In this document: positions 52,951 through 62,313 of the stretch, piece by piece
Numbering within the stretch: the first letter of the stretch is position 1
Layout: each line of letters starts with the position of its first letter
Assembly: GCA_964586655.1 (NCBI GenBank)
Contig: CAZPGY010000003.1
Location: 163,142-227,141 of the forward strand
DNA length: 64,000 nt
Direction of reading: 5' to 3'
Source: JAJYSO01 sp964586655
GTDB taxonomy: Bacteria; Bacteroidota; Bacteroidia; Flavobacteriales; Flavobacteriaceae
Position numbers and translations under genes: made by a program
Notes under the pieces: model-generated
Seen by the model: only the letters and a program-made list of their open reading frames with translations
What the model was told of the DNA's origin: nothing
Database searches by the model: none

Positions 52951-53841
52951 TTACCAGCGTTCGATATAATTATTTCGTTTAGCAACAAATTCTTTAATGC
53001 GTCGCAAGAATTCTGTTGCAGACACTTTTTCACCGGTCAAGGGGTCGGGCAACTTGATATCCAAACCTCGAATTTTGGAAGCCATGGGGCCCAAAGGATT
53101 CTTTCTATATTTTTTATAGGCCTTAATAAACTGGTCTTTACTGAGTTTTTTATGCTTGTTGCTGCTGCTATTGACCAGATAAGCTTCTTTGAGTTTTGCT
53201 ATGGAAATAACGCTAAAATGATAATCTTTTTGGCGGTCATAAAGTTCCAAAATCAAACCGGGCAAACCACTGAACACATAGGGGCCATCGCGCAAGGGTA
53301 CGTCCATGGTGAACCAAGCAATCCAATCGCGTCCGCCAAAAGTAGTGGTGGCCTGATGCACTTGTCGATTGCCAATTTGTTTAACCTCCTCTCCAAATTC
53401 CCAAGACAAAGGAATCGCCGGTTCTTTGTAAATAAATCGGTTTCGAGAAACTTGGGAAGCTACCCACACTTCATTTTCCGAAAAATCTTTATATACAACG
53501 GGGGTAAATCCCGGAATTTCACGGTTTTTACTTTCTTCTCGCATCTCTTTGGCTTTGCGCATCATTGCTTGACGATTTCCTTGCAATTTTTTGAGCTCTT
53601 CCATCAGTGAATCTATCCTGATCATTGCCATGCTGGCATAGAAACTCACCTCAGGGCCGGTATAAAGATAATGGGTCTCTGTCGTTTTTTCAGTGCGGTT
53701 ATTGCTGTCCAAAGCAAAAACTACTTTGTATTTGACCAGATAATCGGCTTGCCCTTTCACCACGGCTTGATCTTGGTTTTGTGCGCTCATTTTAAAAATG
53801 AGTAATAAGGCAATAGATAAAGTCAGTGTTTTTTTCATCAT
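52951..53841 (-). CDS. GLPGLI family protein, type A
   Basis: 296 residues with signal peptide MMKKTLTLSIALLLIFKMSAQ. It has VHQATTTFGGRDWIAWF, DGPYVF and GLPGLI at 192-197. The stretch 85-110 is Met/Lys/Glu-rich and specific to this copy. Its ATG overlaps the stop of the preceding gene (TAATG). It is the last gene of the four-gene unit 58,253 to 52,951. Confidence 0.87.
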   Translation of the reverse strand: MMKKTLTLSIALLLIFKMSAQNQDQAVVKGQADYLVKYKVVFALDSNNRTEKTTETHYLYTGPEVSFYASMAMIRIDSLMEELKKLQGNRQAMMRKAKEMREESKNREIPGFTPVVYKDFSENEVWVASQVSRNRFIYKEPAIPLSWEFGEEVKQIGNRQVHQATTTFGGRDWIAWFTMDVPLRDGPYVFSGLPGLILELYDRQKDYHFSVISIAKLKEAYLVNSSSNKHKKLSKDQFIKAYKKYRKNPLGPMASKIRGLDIKLPDPLTGEKVSATEFLRRIKEFVAKRNNYIERW

Positions 53842-54665
53842 TATTGAAGTTCTAAAGGATTATTTTCTCGGGCTTGCTTTTTCCGCTTCCTTCGACGAAT
53901 TTTGGTCGGATTCATTTCCCCATCTTCTCGTTCTATATGCATGGTAATGCCTCCCACGGTAATTAAATCGCCGCGTACATGACGAGCAGCTTTGGCTTTG
54001 AGTTTTTTAAATTTAGCTTTGGAAACCATTTTTGCTTCGGGGAGGGTCCAGGTCTTGGGTTCGTCGAGCTTTTGAATGGATTTTAATTGAAAGACGTATT
54101 CTTTTTCGGTATTGTAAAGCTTTACAATTAAACCGGGCAGGCCGGTGAACAAATACGGGCCGTCATGAATGGGGATCTGCAGGGTAAACCAAGCCACAAA
54201 ATCACGGCCGCCAAAATGGGTAGTCGCTTTTTGTACGGTATAATCGAGAATGGTTTTAGTAGAATCCATAATTTGCCATTCCGGTTGAATCGGCTCGGTA
54301 TAAAGGTAATCGTGGCGAGCGATGGCCTCAATGGTTTTGACTTTTCCGGAATTCAAATTTTTGTAGAAGGTTTTGTGGAAATCCGAGCTCCATTTCGGGC
54401 TAATGACCAAACTTCCCGAGCGGATCTGGCGTTCGATTTCGGCCTGAATTTTATCGGCCTTGGCCTTGCGGTAATTCATAAATACTCCATATTCCGAACC
54501 GGTATAGAGATACAGGGTTTCCGTGGACTTATCGTCTAAATGAAGGGAATCCATACTGAAAGTTACCTGATACTGCACCTCATATTGAGTTTCGTATGAT
54601 TTTTGAGCCCATACAGCAGTATAGACAAACAGGCATAGCAATAAACTTAATGTGATTGTTCTCAT
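53841..54665 (-). CDS. GLPGLI family protein, type A
   Basis: 274 residues. Signal peptide MRTITLSLLLCLFVYTAVWAQ, then paired beta segments, VQKATTHFGGRDFVAWF, DGPYLF and GLPGLI at 175-180. The C-terminus is strongly basic (RRRKRKKQAREN). The stop of the preceding GLPGLI gene lies 2 bp before its start. It closely resembles the 54,668 protein, pointing to tandem duplication. Confidence 0.87.
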   Translation of the reverse strand: MRTITLSLLLCLFVYTAVWAQKSYETQYEVQYQVTFSMDSLHLDDKSTETLYLYTGSEYGVFMNYRKAKADKIQAEIERQIRSGSLVISPKWSSDFHKTFYKNLNSGKVKTIEAIARHDYLYTEPIQPEWQIMDSTKTILDYTVQKATTHFGGRDFVAWFTLQIPIHDGPYLFTGLPGLIVKLYNTEKEYVFQLKSIQKLDEPKTWTLPEAKMVSKAKFKKLKAKAARHVRGDLITVGGITMHIEREDGEMNPTKIRRRKRKKQARENNPLELQ

Positions 54666-54667
54666 AA

Positions 54668-55567
54668 TTATTGAAGTTCGATGAAGTTATTCTTACGCTT
54701 TATACTCTCTTTAAAACGGCGTTTTAATTCCTGTTTAGAAATCTCTTGACCGTACAATTCAAAGTGGGCCTCTATAATTTTGCCATTATGAGAAGATGTA
54801 GATCCGGAAACTCCGGGCGTGTTGGACATCATATAGCCCAAGTCTGAAGAATACAGGAGTTTTTCTAACCATTTGGTTCTCATCTTTTTATATTTATCCT
54901 TGGTAATATGCGTGACCTCATCCGGTAAAGTCCAGGTTTTAGGGGGTTCCAATTTTTTAATGGATTTGAGGGTAAATATATATTCTTTTGGGAGGTCATA
55001 CATTTTAACAATCAAGCCCGGCAGCCCCGAAAATAAATAGGGACCGTTGGGAATGGGAATCTGCAGGGTAAACCACGCCACATAATCTCGTCCGGCAAAG
55101 TGTAGGCTTGCTTTTTGAACCACATAACCATTGAGGGTTTGGGTGGAATCCATAATTTGCCAATCAAAATCAGTTTTGGGTTCTTCATAAATATAACGGT
55201 TATCGGCTATTTTAACCACGGTCTTGACGGTGCCGGTTTGTAGGTTCTTATAAAATTCCTTGTTAAGACTGGGATTTTGAGACGAGCCATGACTATAAGT
55301 GGCAGATACCGAAGCCGAACCTTGTTTTTTTCTGAGCTCTGTCATCCAGTTTTCAAACTCAATCACATCATAATTGGTGAACACCCCAAAATCGGCACTG
55401 GTGTATAAAAACAGGGTTTCTTTGGTTTTATCGGAAAGATGGGTAGAGTCCATGCTGTAGTTGGCCTCATATTGCACTTCATAAGTAGTTTGATGCTTCT
55501 TTTGTTGTGCCGAGCTCAACGACCAAACCAACGCACTTAAAATAAAGCTTAATCCAAAAGTTTTCAT
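54668..55567 (-). CDS. GLPGLI family protein, type A
   Basis: 299 residues. Signal peptide MKTFGLSFILSALVWSLSSAQ, VQKASLHFAGRDYVAWF, NGPYLF and GLPGLI at 181-186. It has extra serine-rich segments at about 84-100 and near 240-255. It lies 46 bp after the barrel gene, the first GLPGLI gene of this operon. Confidence 0.87.
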   Translation of the reverse strand: MKTFGLSFILSALVWSLSSAQQKKHQTTYEVQYEANYSMDSTHLSDKTKETLFLYTSADFGVFTNYDVIEFENWMTELRKKQGSASVSATYSHGSSQNPSLNKEFYKNLQTGTVKTVVKIADNRYIYEEPKTDFDWQIMDSTQTLNGYVVQKASLHFAGRDYVAWFTLQIPIPNGPYLFSGLPGLIVKMYDLPKEYIFTLKSIKKLEPPKTWTLPDEVTHITKDKYKKMRTKWLEKLLYSSDLGYMMSNTPGVSGSTSSHNGKIIEAHFELYGQEISKQELKRRFKESIKRKNNFIELQ

Positions 55568-55613
55568 ACTGTTTTTTATTTAATTCAACATATAATGCCG
55601 TGTGCTCCGTGCT

Positions 55614-58253
55614 TTACAACGGGAAACGCAGCTTTACCAAAAACTGTCTCGGGCGGAGTAGGTAATAGGATTCAGACAAAGTATAACTTCCAACCGAGAA
55701 GTTGCGATATTGCTTTTTATTGAAAATGTTAATCACAGAAAATTCAATGTCGATTTGCTTTTCTTTTGACAAGGTGAACCTATACATAAAATCTCCAAAG
55801 AAATTTTCTTGACTACTCCCGGCAAAAGTGTTTTTTAACCATTCCATCGAAAAATTGAGGGTGTGATTGTCAAATAAATATACATAAATTCCCAATTCAT
55901 GGCTTTGGGAGTTGATTTCTCGTTCTGATTGAATAACATTTTTTGTTGTGTTCAACCCCAAGCTCGCGGTATATTCCACGGTCAGCCAATTTGTAAAATC
56001 TCCACTTAAATTTAAACTGTTATGCCAACCGGTATTGGTATTTTCAATCATATTTCCGTTAAACAAAATATCGTTTTTACTGTATGAATAATTGGTAGAA
56101 AGCTTAAAAGTGGTGCGCAAAGGCATGATAAATTTGCTGATGTTGGCATAAATAGAATTGCTCATCAATTGATGATTCATTGGTTTGGCCTCCATAATCA
56201 ACGAACCGTCGGGCAAAGTTTTCAAACTGTTGATTTGGTCGTACTGCACTTTTGAACGGCCGTAACCTATTCGACCAAACCAACTGTTGATTGGATTGCG
56301 GTATTGAAGCCCCACGCGTCCTCGGGTAGATATTGCTTCTTTTAAAGGTACGTCTTGTCTGCCCAAATTGCGGTAGGAGCTCAGTAAATATCCCGAGTAA
56401 ATATCATCCATAGGACCATAACCCTTGCTGTATCCGCCGCTGATGGTCGCTTTCCAGTAATCCCAAAATTCATAATATCCCCATAGGGAAGGATTGAAAA
56501 CAAAAGGATTTTTTTCCCTCTCCACGCCGTTGATGTGGTTTTCAATTTTGTACTGTGTCAGCTCAAAAGGTAGACTGAGAAAGAGATTCAGATGATCACT
56601 TTTATAAGAAGCACCCACATTGAGGTAAGTGGACAGCTTTTGCCAGCGCATGGCATTTTTGAAATCGGGATTGTTTTTTACAAGCCCTTCTAAATATATT
56701 TTTGAATCCAATTCTTGTCGCGAAAAATCAATCCCGGGTTTAAAACTCAGACTTATTTTTCCCAAACGCTTGGTAAAACTTAAAGAATGATTGGCATAAA
56801 ACCGGGTGTTCATTACGTGTTGTCTTACTTGATCAAGTGGATTGCCGGGTGACAATATATTGGCAAAAACTCCCGGTTGGAGGGTCAAATCTTGTGGAGA
56901 TTCATTGTATCCAATATCAGAATCAAGCGTAATCAATTGTTTTCCCCAAGGAAAAATAATTTCAAATTTGTTGCTGATGCCGGTATAGGGTGCTTGCAAA
57001 TGCTGGTTGCTAAGCAACTGATTTTGGTTGATATGTGACCAAGCCCTGTCCCATTGTCCGGAAAAACTCAATTTGTTTTTCAGAAAATTAGACTCCTTGT
57101 TTCGTTCCACAGACAAGCTGACATTCATGGACTGATTTCGGGCATGGCGGCGCTCCTCTCTGCTGATAAGCGTATCGCCTTGGGGCAAGAGATAAGTGGT
57201 TTCTCCGCCTCCTTCACGTCGAGTAAACCGGTTGATGTAATCGGCATTGATTCGATATTCAAAATCATTATCATCTTTAAAAAGCACATTGACAGATCCG
57301 GCATGCGCCTCATTATCACGCCAACGTTTAGCCGAAAATGAAGGCGTGCTCGGTCCGGCTACCGAAAGCCAGCTGTTTTTGCTGTCAGCACGATATCCAT
57401 AGCGGAAGGCGGAAATAGAAAAGCTATTAAAATCTTCGGTAACATCTGTTCCCGTGTTATTGGTTTGATAGGTAACCAGTGCTTGAAAGTTTTTGGTGAA
57501 AAACATGGGAGTCAAGCTGCCGTACCACAAGCCCGGAGCTGCACCGCCGCCTGCTTCAAGATTGCCTGAGAGGGTTACGTCTTTTTTAAGGGTCAGGTTA
57601 ATGGCGGCCTGGTCAGAAGGCACAATGCTGTCCAGCACCTTTAAAGGTTGATGGTTTTCCAAAATTTCTACTGATTCTACCTCGTCGGGTTGTAAATTAT
57701 TGGCAATCATGTTGTACTGCCCGCCCATGAGGTCCAAACCTTCTACATAGAATTTGTTGATGGGCTTACCTTGGTAGTAAATTTCTCCCGAAGGTTTAAT
57801 TTCAATACCCGGCATTTTGGCCAATACCTCCTTAATGCTTCGGTCTTTCATGCTCTTAAAGGCATCTACATCAAATATCAAGGTGTCTCCATGCTGTTTA
57901 ATCGGGGGATTGCGAATAAAAACCTCTTCTAAACTCACCGATTTTTCGCTCAAATGAACCGGAATGGACTGTGCTTTAGCCAAAAGGGTTTGCTCAAATC
58001 GCTCATATCCCAACATGGATATTTTAAGGGTCAGGCTGTCGGCACGGGTGTGCACCAAGATTTTAAAATGGCCTTCTTCGTCTGAGATGTCATAGCCCAA
58101 AATAGAATTTTCTCCTGCCGGATAGACCACCACTGATGCGCTGCCAATGGGCGCTCCTGAGGTGCTGTCTTGAACGGTCCCGGTTAATTCGAACTGAGCA
58201 AAGCTCCAAAAGGGCAATAAAAAAAGAACTGAAAAAAATAAATATGAGCGCAT
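55614..58253 (-). CDS. Outer-membrane beta-barrel protein with carboxypeptidase-like and plug domains
   Basis: 879 residues. Signal peptide 1-19 (FWSFAQ), carboxypeptidase-like domain (FELTGTVQDSTSGAPIGSASV), plug region (MPGIEIKPSGEIYYQGKPIN and VEGLDLMGGQYNMI) and a barrel ending RPRQFLVKLRFPL. The domain plan and plug motifs match the barrel at 20,324, also beside type A GLPGLI genes. TATATTCG at 58,281-58,288 on this strand is a near match to the -7 element, so the operon probably starts here. Transport substrate unknown. Confidence 0.86.
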   Translation of the reverse strand: MRSYLFFSVLFLLPFWSFAQFELTGTVQDSTSGAPIGSASVVVYPAGENSILGYDISDEEGHFKILVHTRADSLTLKISMLGYERFEQTLLAKAQSIPVHLSEKSVSLEEVFIRNPPIKQHGDTLIFDVDAFKSMKDRSIKEVLAKMPGIEIKPSGEIYYQGKPINKFYVEGLDLMGGQYNMIANNLQPDEVESVEILENHQPLKVLDSIVPSDQAAINLTLKKDVTLSGNLEAGGGAAPGLWYGSLTPMFFTKNFQALVTYQTNNTGTDVTEDFNSFSISAFRYGYRADSKNSWLSVAGPSTPSFSAKRWRDNEAHAGSVNVLFKDDNDFEYRINADYINRFTRREGGGETTYLLPQGDTLISREERRHARNQSMNVSLSVERNKESNFLKNKLSFSGQWDRAWSHINQNQLLSNQHLQAPYTGISNKFEIIFPWGKQLITLDSDIGYNESPQDLTLQPGVFANILSPGNPLDQVRQHVMNTRFYANHSLSFTKRLGKISLSFKPGIDFSRQELDSKIYLEGLVKNNPDFKNAMRWQKLSTYLNVGASYKSDHLNLFLSLPFELTQYKIENHINGVEREKNPFVFNPSLWGYYEFWDYWKATISGGYSKGYGPMDDIYSGYLLSSYRNLGRQDVPLKEAISTRGRVGLQYRNPINSWFGRIGYGRSKVQYDQINSLKTLPDGSLIMEAKPMNHQLMSNSIYANISKFIMPLRTTFKLSTNYSYSKNDILFNGNMIENTNTGWHNSLNLSGDFTNWLTVEYTASLGLNTTKNVIQSEREINSQSHELGIYVYLFDNHTLNFSMEWLKNTFAGSSQENFFGDFMYRFTLSKEKQIDIEFSVINIFNKKQYRNFSVGSYTLSESYYLLRPRQFLVKLRFPL

Positions 58254-58380
58254 AAAATGGGGGGCGTGTTGAGAGCGCTACGAATATAAAAAAAAATCTA
58301 ATATCCTATATCCATATTCTATTATTTACGTCTCATGGGGGAATGGACATAACTCTGGTCTTCTGCGGACTAAAAAAAAA

Positions 58381-59139
58381 CTAACGTATAAAAACCGGCT
58401 CGTTTTCCTTTTCGGTGTACTGTTCACTGTAAGTGTAATCCATATAATCAAAGCCTTTGAGGTCTTCTTGATGGCTTATCTGATGATCGAGGATGTAACG
58501 AACCATGGCGCCTCGGGCTTTTTTAGCGTAAAAACTGATGATCTTAAGCTTGCCGTTTTTAAAATCTTTGAACACCGGAGCAACAACAGGCGCCTTTAAG
58601 TTCTTTTGGTCAATGGCTTTAAAATATTCATTGCTGGCCAGATTGAGTAAGAGCTCATCGTCTGCCAATTCGTTATTGAGAGACCGGGTGATTTTTTCTG
58701 TCCAAAAATCATAAAGATTATCATATCCTTTTCCTTGCAGCTTTATTTTCATCTCTAAACGATAGGGCTGAATCAAATCCAGGGGTTTTAAAATGCCATA
58801 CAAGCCCGAGATGATTCGAAGTTGATTTTGCAAATCCCCCAACTTTTCATCGGGCAGCGAATAAGCATCCAAGCCTTTGGCCACATCGCCATTATAGAGA
58901 TAGACTGCGGGGCGGGTATTTTCTTGATTGGCTTCGTCAAAATTTTGATAGCGATGATAATTCAAATTGGCCAGTTTGTCGCTAATCCCCATTAAGTTGG
59001 AAAGTTCTTTTTTTGACAATCGAGCCAGCTTTCGGTTGAGTTGAACCGCTTCTTCCAAAAATTGGGGGTGGGTAGCGCGAGAAGTGGGCAGTTTGCGTTC
59101 TTCTTCTAATGATTTGGCGGGAGAAACAATGATTTTCAT
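58381..59139 (-). CDS. yaaA: Peroxide stress protein YaaA family
   Basis: 252 residues. MKIIVSPAKSL at the start, YLYNGDVAKGLDAYSL, ISGLYGILKPLDLIQPYRLEM and FYAKKARGAMVRYI are typical of the DUF328/YaaA family, which lowers free iron and DNA damage during hydrogen peroxide stress in E. coli. It follows ctlX by 44 bp, with a near -7 element (TATCTTTTG) in the gap. Confidence 0.93.
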   Translation of the reverse strand: MKIIVSPAKSLEEERKLPTSRATHPQFLEEAVQLNRKLARLSKKELSNLMGISDKLANLNYHRYQNFDEANQENTRPAVYLYNGDVAKGLDAYSLPDEKLGDLQNQLRIISGLYGILKPLDLIQPYRLEMKIKLQGKGYDNLYDFWTEKITRSLNNELADDELLLNLASNEYFKAIDQKNLKAPVVAPVFKDFKNGKLKIISFYAKKARGAMVRYILDHQISHQEDLKGFDYMDYTYSEQYTEKENEPVFIR

Positions 59140-59183
59140 AACGACTTAGTTTAAGGCAAAAGATACAAAAATGAGGGGATGTT

Positions 59184-60119
59184 TCAGGCTTTAGTCGGTA
59201 AAAATACCTCGGCCATCATACAGCGAGCGCTGCCTCCGCCCAAGGTTTCGATGGTGGTCAGGTCGCTACTCAGGATGTTGCAATACTTTTCAATCTGATT
59301 GATCTGTTTGGGGGTCAAGCATTTTCGGGCTTCCTCGCTCATTACCAAATATTTGCCTTGCTTTCCCTGTACTTGCAGCATATTTCCCGCAAAGCGATTG
59401 AGTTGGGCTTCGGTCAATTCTACAATTTCTTTTCCATCTTCCTTTAGGCTGTCGGCTACCAATTTGCGTTCTTTTTTATCATCGATGCAGCTCAGGCAAA
59501 TTACCGCAAAGTTCTCGGCCAGTCCCATCATCACATTGGTGTGGTAAATTTGTTTACGCGTTTCTTCCACCGTTTGATATGCCTTAAAGATAATGGGCGT
59601 ATATTCAAATTCCTCACAAAATTCAATCAACAGGCCTTCATCGGCTCGGGGTGATAATGCACAATAGGCTTTTCGGTTTTGTCGATCCAAGATCAAGGCT
59701 CCGGTGCCTTCTAAAAAATATCCGTCGTTTTCCGCAGTGGTATAATCAACCAGGTTTTCAATGGAGAACCCTTCTTCCTCAAGTTTGACTAAGATGTCTT
59801 CTCGTCGTTCCGGGCGTCGATTTTCGGCAAACATGGGGTACAGCGCCACATTTCCGTTTTGATGAAAAGAAACCCAGTTGTTGGGGAAAATAGAATCCGG
59901 AGTTTTATGAGCTTTAATGTCGTCTACCACAATAACTTTAACGCCCACTTCGCGAAGTTTGGTGACAAAAGCATCAAATTCTGCTTGTGCTTTTTGGGTG
60001 ATTTCTTCCGGACTTAAGGCCATGCCTTTTTGAAAGAAATTGTTGACTGCCGTTTGTTCGTTCATCCGATAATCTACCGGACGGACCATTAAAATGGTAT
60101 CGGTAATCTGTCGTTTCAT
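59184..60119 (-). CDS. ctlX: Citrulline utilization hydrolase CtlX family
   Basis: 311 residues of the arginine-deiminase (pentein) superfamily. It has the early FPNNWVSFH loop, DGYFLEGTGALI, the histidine of IYHTNVMMG and the nucleophile Cys300 in LGGGSARCMMAEVF. CtlX-type enzymes act on citrulline. In many flavobacteria it adjoins the amidinotransferase-fold gene beside gltA; here it is 40 kb away, suggesting a rearrangement or insertion of the intervening block. Confidence 0.9.
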   Translation of the reverse strand: MKRQITDTILMVRPVDYRMNEQTAVNNFFQKGMALSPEEITQKAQAEFDAFVTKLREVGVKVIVVDDIKAHKTPDSIFPNNWVSFHQNGNVALYPMFAENRRPERREDILVKLEEEGFSIENLVDYTTAENDGYFLEGTGALILDRQNRKAYCALSPRADEGLLIEFCEEFEYTPIIFKAYQTVEETRKQIYHTNVMMGLAENFAVICLSCIDDKKERKLVADSLKEDGKEIVELTEAQLNRFAGNMLQVQGKQGKYLVMSEEARKCLTPKQINQIEKYCNILSSDLTTIETLGGGSARCMMAEVFLPTKA

Positions 60120-60173
60120 AAGCGATTCTTTTTTGCTTTCCTCTCAAGAAAAGTGTTAGGGTTAATGCGAGCG

Positions 60174-60204
60174 CAAAATTACAGCTATTCCATGGAGATT
60201 ACAA
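60174..60204 (-). promoter_or_regulatory. Promoter of ctlX
   Basis: On the minus strand TTG (60,204-60,202), 20 bases, then TAATTTTG (60,181-60,174), a perfect TAnnTTTG. The ATG follows about 55 bases downstream. This is the best full match to the Bacteroidota promoter consensus found in the window. Confidence 0.68.
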
Positions 60205-60297
60205 CTATGCGGAGGTGGAGTTGTTTTTTTAATAAAACAGCCCCTACCGAGTCCGGTTTTAGTCGCTCTTGTTTTCAGGTCGCTTGTTGACAGCTGG

Positions 60298-61482
60298 TTA
60301 TTTCTCTAATAATTTGCTGATTTTCTCATCCAATACACTAAACATGTTTTTGTAATAGCCTATGTTGGCGTATTTTATCTTCCCGTCTTTGCCAATGATG
60401 TAGAGCGTGGGATAGGCTTTGATATTGTAGGCTTTGGGAATCTTTCTTGTCAATAATATTTTGTAATTAATAGGAAATCGTTGTAGAAAATTTTCAATGG
60501 TCTTTTTTTCATCAGATTTACTTTCTTTATCATTAATCCCGATGATTTGAATTTTGTCGCCGTATTTCTCTTTTAGCTTATTCAACTTTGGAATGGCTTT
60601 GATACAAGGCCCACAGGTGGTGTACCAAAAATCAATGATTGTTGGCTTATCAAAATTGACCTGGACTTTTTTAGAGTAATTGGGATAAAAAGTTCCTTTT
60701 AGTGAAGGCGCTTTAGCGCCGTTTTCCAACAAGGCATAATATTCGTCATTTGGCGGTTTATATTCTATAATCTTATAGGATTTCAAGTATTTTTCGGCTC
60801 TTTCCCTAAAAACTTTTGAATTATGAGAATTGAAATCAATGTTAGAAAACACCCATTCTTCAAATTGAGTACCTAAACTGCCTTTGATTATAAGCGTCAT
60901 TTTTTCAATTGTTTTATTTGCTTTGTCGATGTGTAAGATTCGTTTGGCACCACTCGGATATTTAATGTGAACAATGGCTTTACTATTTAAGTCAGTATAT
61001 GTTATTTTGTTTTCCTTATCTTTATAGATAGCCTTAAGTTTTTTAGGCTGTAAGAAAAAGGTTTTTATGAGCCCATTAGTCCAGTTTCCAGTTATAGCCC
61101 ATTTTTCTTTTGCCGGATGATTGTATTTTACAGCAGTTCGGGCACTACCAACAAGGATTGTAAATATATTTTTTGAATTGTAATAGTTGACAATTTTTTG
61201 GATAGAATCAATTTCTTTTTGGGGCTTAGCCGTAAAGAGAAATTTCCCACCAAAGACAGAATCTTCTTGATTGCGCTGAATGAAAACGGAGGCTTTGATA
61301 GAGGACGTATCTTTAGTACTGGAAAATTTCATGCTATAATGCACGTCATAGGAGATGTTTTGATGAGCAGCGTAATTTTGATAAACCTCCTTGATTATTT
61401 TTTTGCCGGGAGACTGCGCAGACCCATAATAGGAGAAAAACAGTACAGAAAGAGTTAATAAAATTTTTTTGCTGATTGACAT
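60298..61482 (-). CDS. TlpA-like thioredoxin-fold protein with an N-terminal extension
   Basis: 394 residues from the ATG at 61,482 (MSISKKILLTLS, signal peptide to GSAQ). The N-terminal 240 residues form a beta-rich domain like those of Bacteroidota proteins that precede thioredoxin modules. The C-terminal domain carries the redox-active CGPC (Cys290, Cys293) in IIDFWYTTCGPCIKAIPKL and a cis-proline (AYPTLYII). It is periplasmic and presumably a reductant or disulfide oxidoreductase for envelope proteins. It is more AT-rich than the genes before 60 kb. Confidence 0.85.
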   Translation of the reverse strand: MSISKKILLTLSVLFFSYYGSAQSPGKKIIKEVYQNYAAHQNISYDVHYSMKFSSTKDTSSIKASVFIQRNQEDSVFGGKFLFTAKPQKEIDSIQKIVNYYNSKNIFTILVGSARTAVKYNHPAKEKWAITGNWTNGLIKTFFLQPKKLKAIYKDKENKITYTDLNSKAIVHIKYPSGAKRILHIDKANKTIEKMTLIIKGSLGTQFEEWVFSNIDFNSHNSKVFRERAEKYLKSYKIIEYKPPNDEYYALLENGAKAPSLKGTFYPNYSKKVQVNFDKPTIIDFWYTTCGPCIKAIPKLNKLKEKYGDKIQIIGINDKESKSDEKKTIENFLQRFPINYKILLTRKIPKAYNIKAYPTLYIIGKDGKIKYANIGYYKNMFSVLDEKISKLLEK

Positions 61483-61556
61483 GTTCGGGGGACTGTACTT
61501 GCTTCGTTTCATAATAGAACAAATTTACATTTTAATTATTACAATTTTAATCTGTC

Positions 61557-61859
61557 CTAATTTTGGGGAAGCTTACAGATTGAATCCAAAATAATGTTAG
61601 CTTTACCATTGTAAAAATCTGAAGCGTAGTTATATTTTGCGTTAATTACTTTTTGACCATTAGAATTAAAGAAGCCATATTTCAATGTATCTTTTTTTCT
61701 ATGAAGTAATCGGTCAACTAAATCGGTATAATAATTGTTTTGACTTCCTTGGATGTTTTCATATGTCCTAAGAAACTCAATTTTAAATACATCAATTGAA
61801 GTTTGCCCATAAATACTTGTAGATAGCAATAAAAAGAATAAAATAATTTTTCTCATCAT
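61557..61859 (-). CDS. Small secreted protein with one WG repeat, possibly truncated
   Basis: 100 residues. Signal peptide MMRKIILFFLLLSTSIYGQ, then KYGFFNSNGQKVINAKYNYASDFYNGKANI, a single WG-type repeat (KxGFxxxxGxxVIxxKYxxAxxFxxGxAxV). Proteins of this type normally carry many such repeats, so the frame looks like the start of a longer gene cut short after one unit. The boundary motif TTGCAAAACGGCTGGC lies 14 bp before the start. Confidence 0.6.
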   Translation of the reverse strand: MMRKIILFFLLLSTSIYGQTSIDVFKIEFLRTYENIQGSQNNYYTDLVDRLLHRKKDTLKYGFFNSNGQKVINAKYNYASDFYNGKANIILDSICKLPQN

Positions 61860-62313
61860 TGATTTTTTAATGTTGCAAAACGGCTGGCATATTAGCGTTT
61901 GGGCGGGATTTCACCCCAAAATTTCAATCGAAGACCAATGTTCAAATATACGAAAAATGTTTAAACGAAGCCGTTTACCCCGCCTGACGCCAATATGTTT
62001 GTGTGCGCCTTGAGTGGTAAATATAGTTCTTTTAAAAGAAAGAGCGCGTTCCCAAGAGGAGAAAATCCTTGACGTGGGGGAGTGGCTCCGTAAGAATTAT
62101 GGGGCAGGCTATCCCGAAGTGAAGTAAGTGGCAGGGCGGTCAGCCGTGAGGTCGGAGCTGAAAGTTTGTCTGCCTGGGGAGGATAAGCCAAACTACGTGG
62201 TTGGTACTGCCCCGTTCAACAAGCTCAACAGGGCTGTGAGCGGCTTAGTTCGCCAATAAATCGGCGGGGCCGCCTACTCGATTATCTGCTTTTTTTTACT
62301 TTAAATAGTGTTA
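61860..62313. other. GC-rich structured intergenic region
   Basis: 454 bp that are richer in G and C than the flanking genes. Visible elements: the boundary motif at 61,873-61,888; inverted segments CATATTAGCG...GGCGGG (61,888-61,907) and CCCCGCCTGACGCCAATATG (61,978-61,997); and two hairpins near 62,210-62,270 (GCCC.GTT...AAC.GGGC and CGCC...GGCG). A 76-codon minus-strand frame (61,961-62,191) has the arginine/proline/leucine bias of chance frames. It could be a structured RNA, a repeat or a recombination site. Confidence 0.45.
61873..61888. repeat. Cassette-boundary-like motif, copy 1
   Basis: TTGCAAAACGGCTGGC just upstream of the WG-repeat gene. It matches TTGCAGATAACGGCTGGC at 63,116-63,133, just upstream of the DUF3667 gene, apart from two extra bases and one change. 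Both are preceded by a run of T residues and share orientation relative to their genes. Confidence 0.6.

Noticed and set aside
61961..62191. 76-codon minus-strand frame in the GC-rich gap
   Set aside because: Pro/Leu/Ser/Arg-biased, no signal or domain, and it overlaps hairpins and inverted repeats; probably chance.
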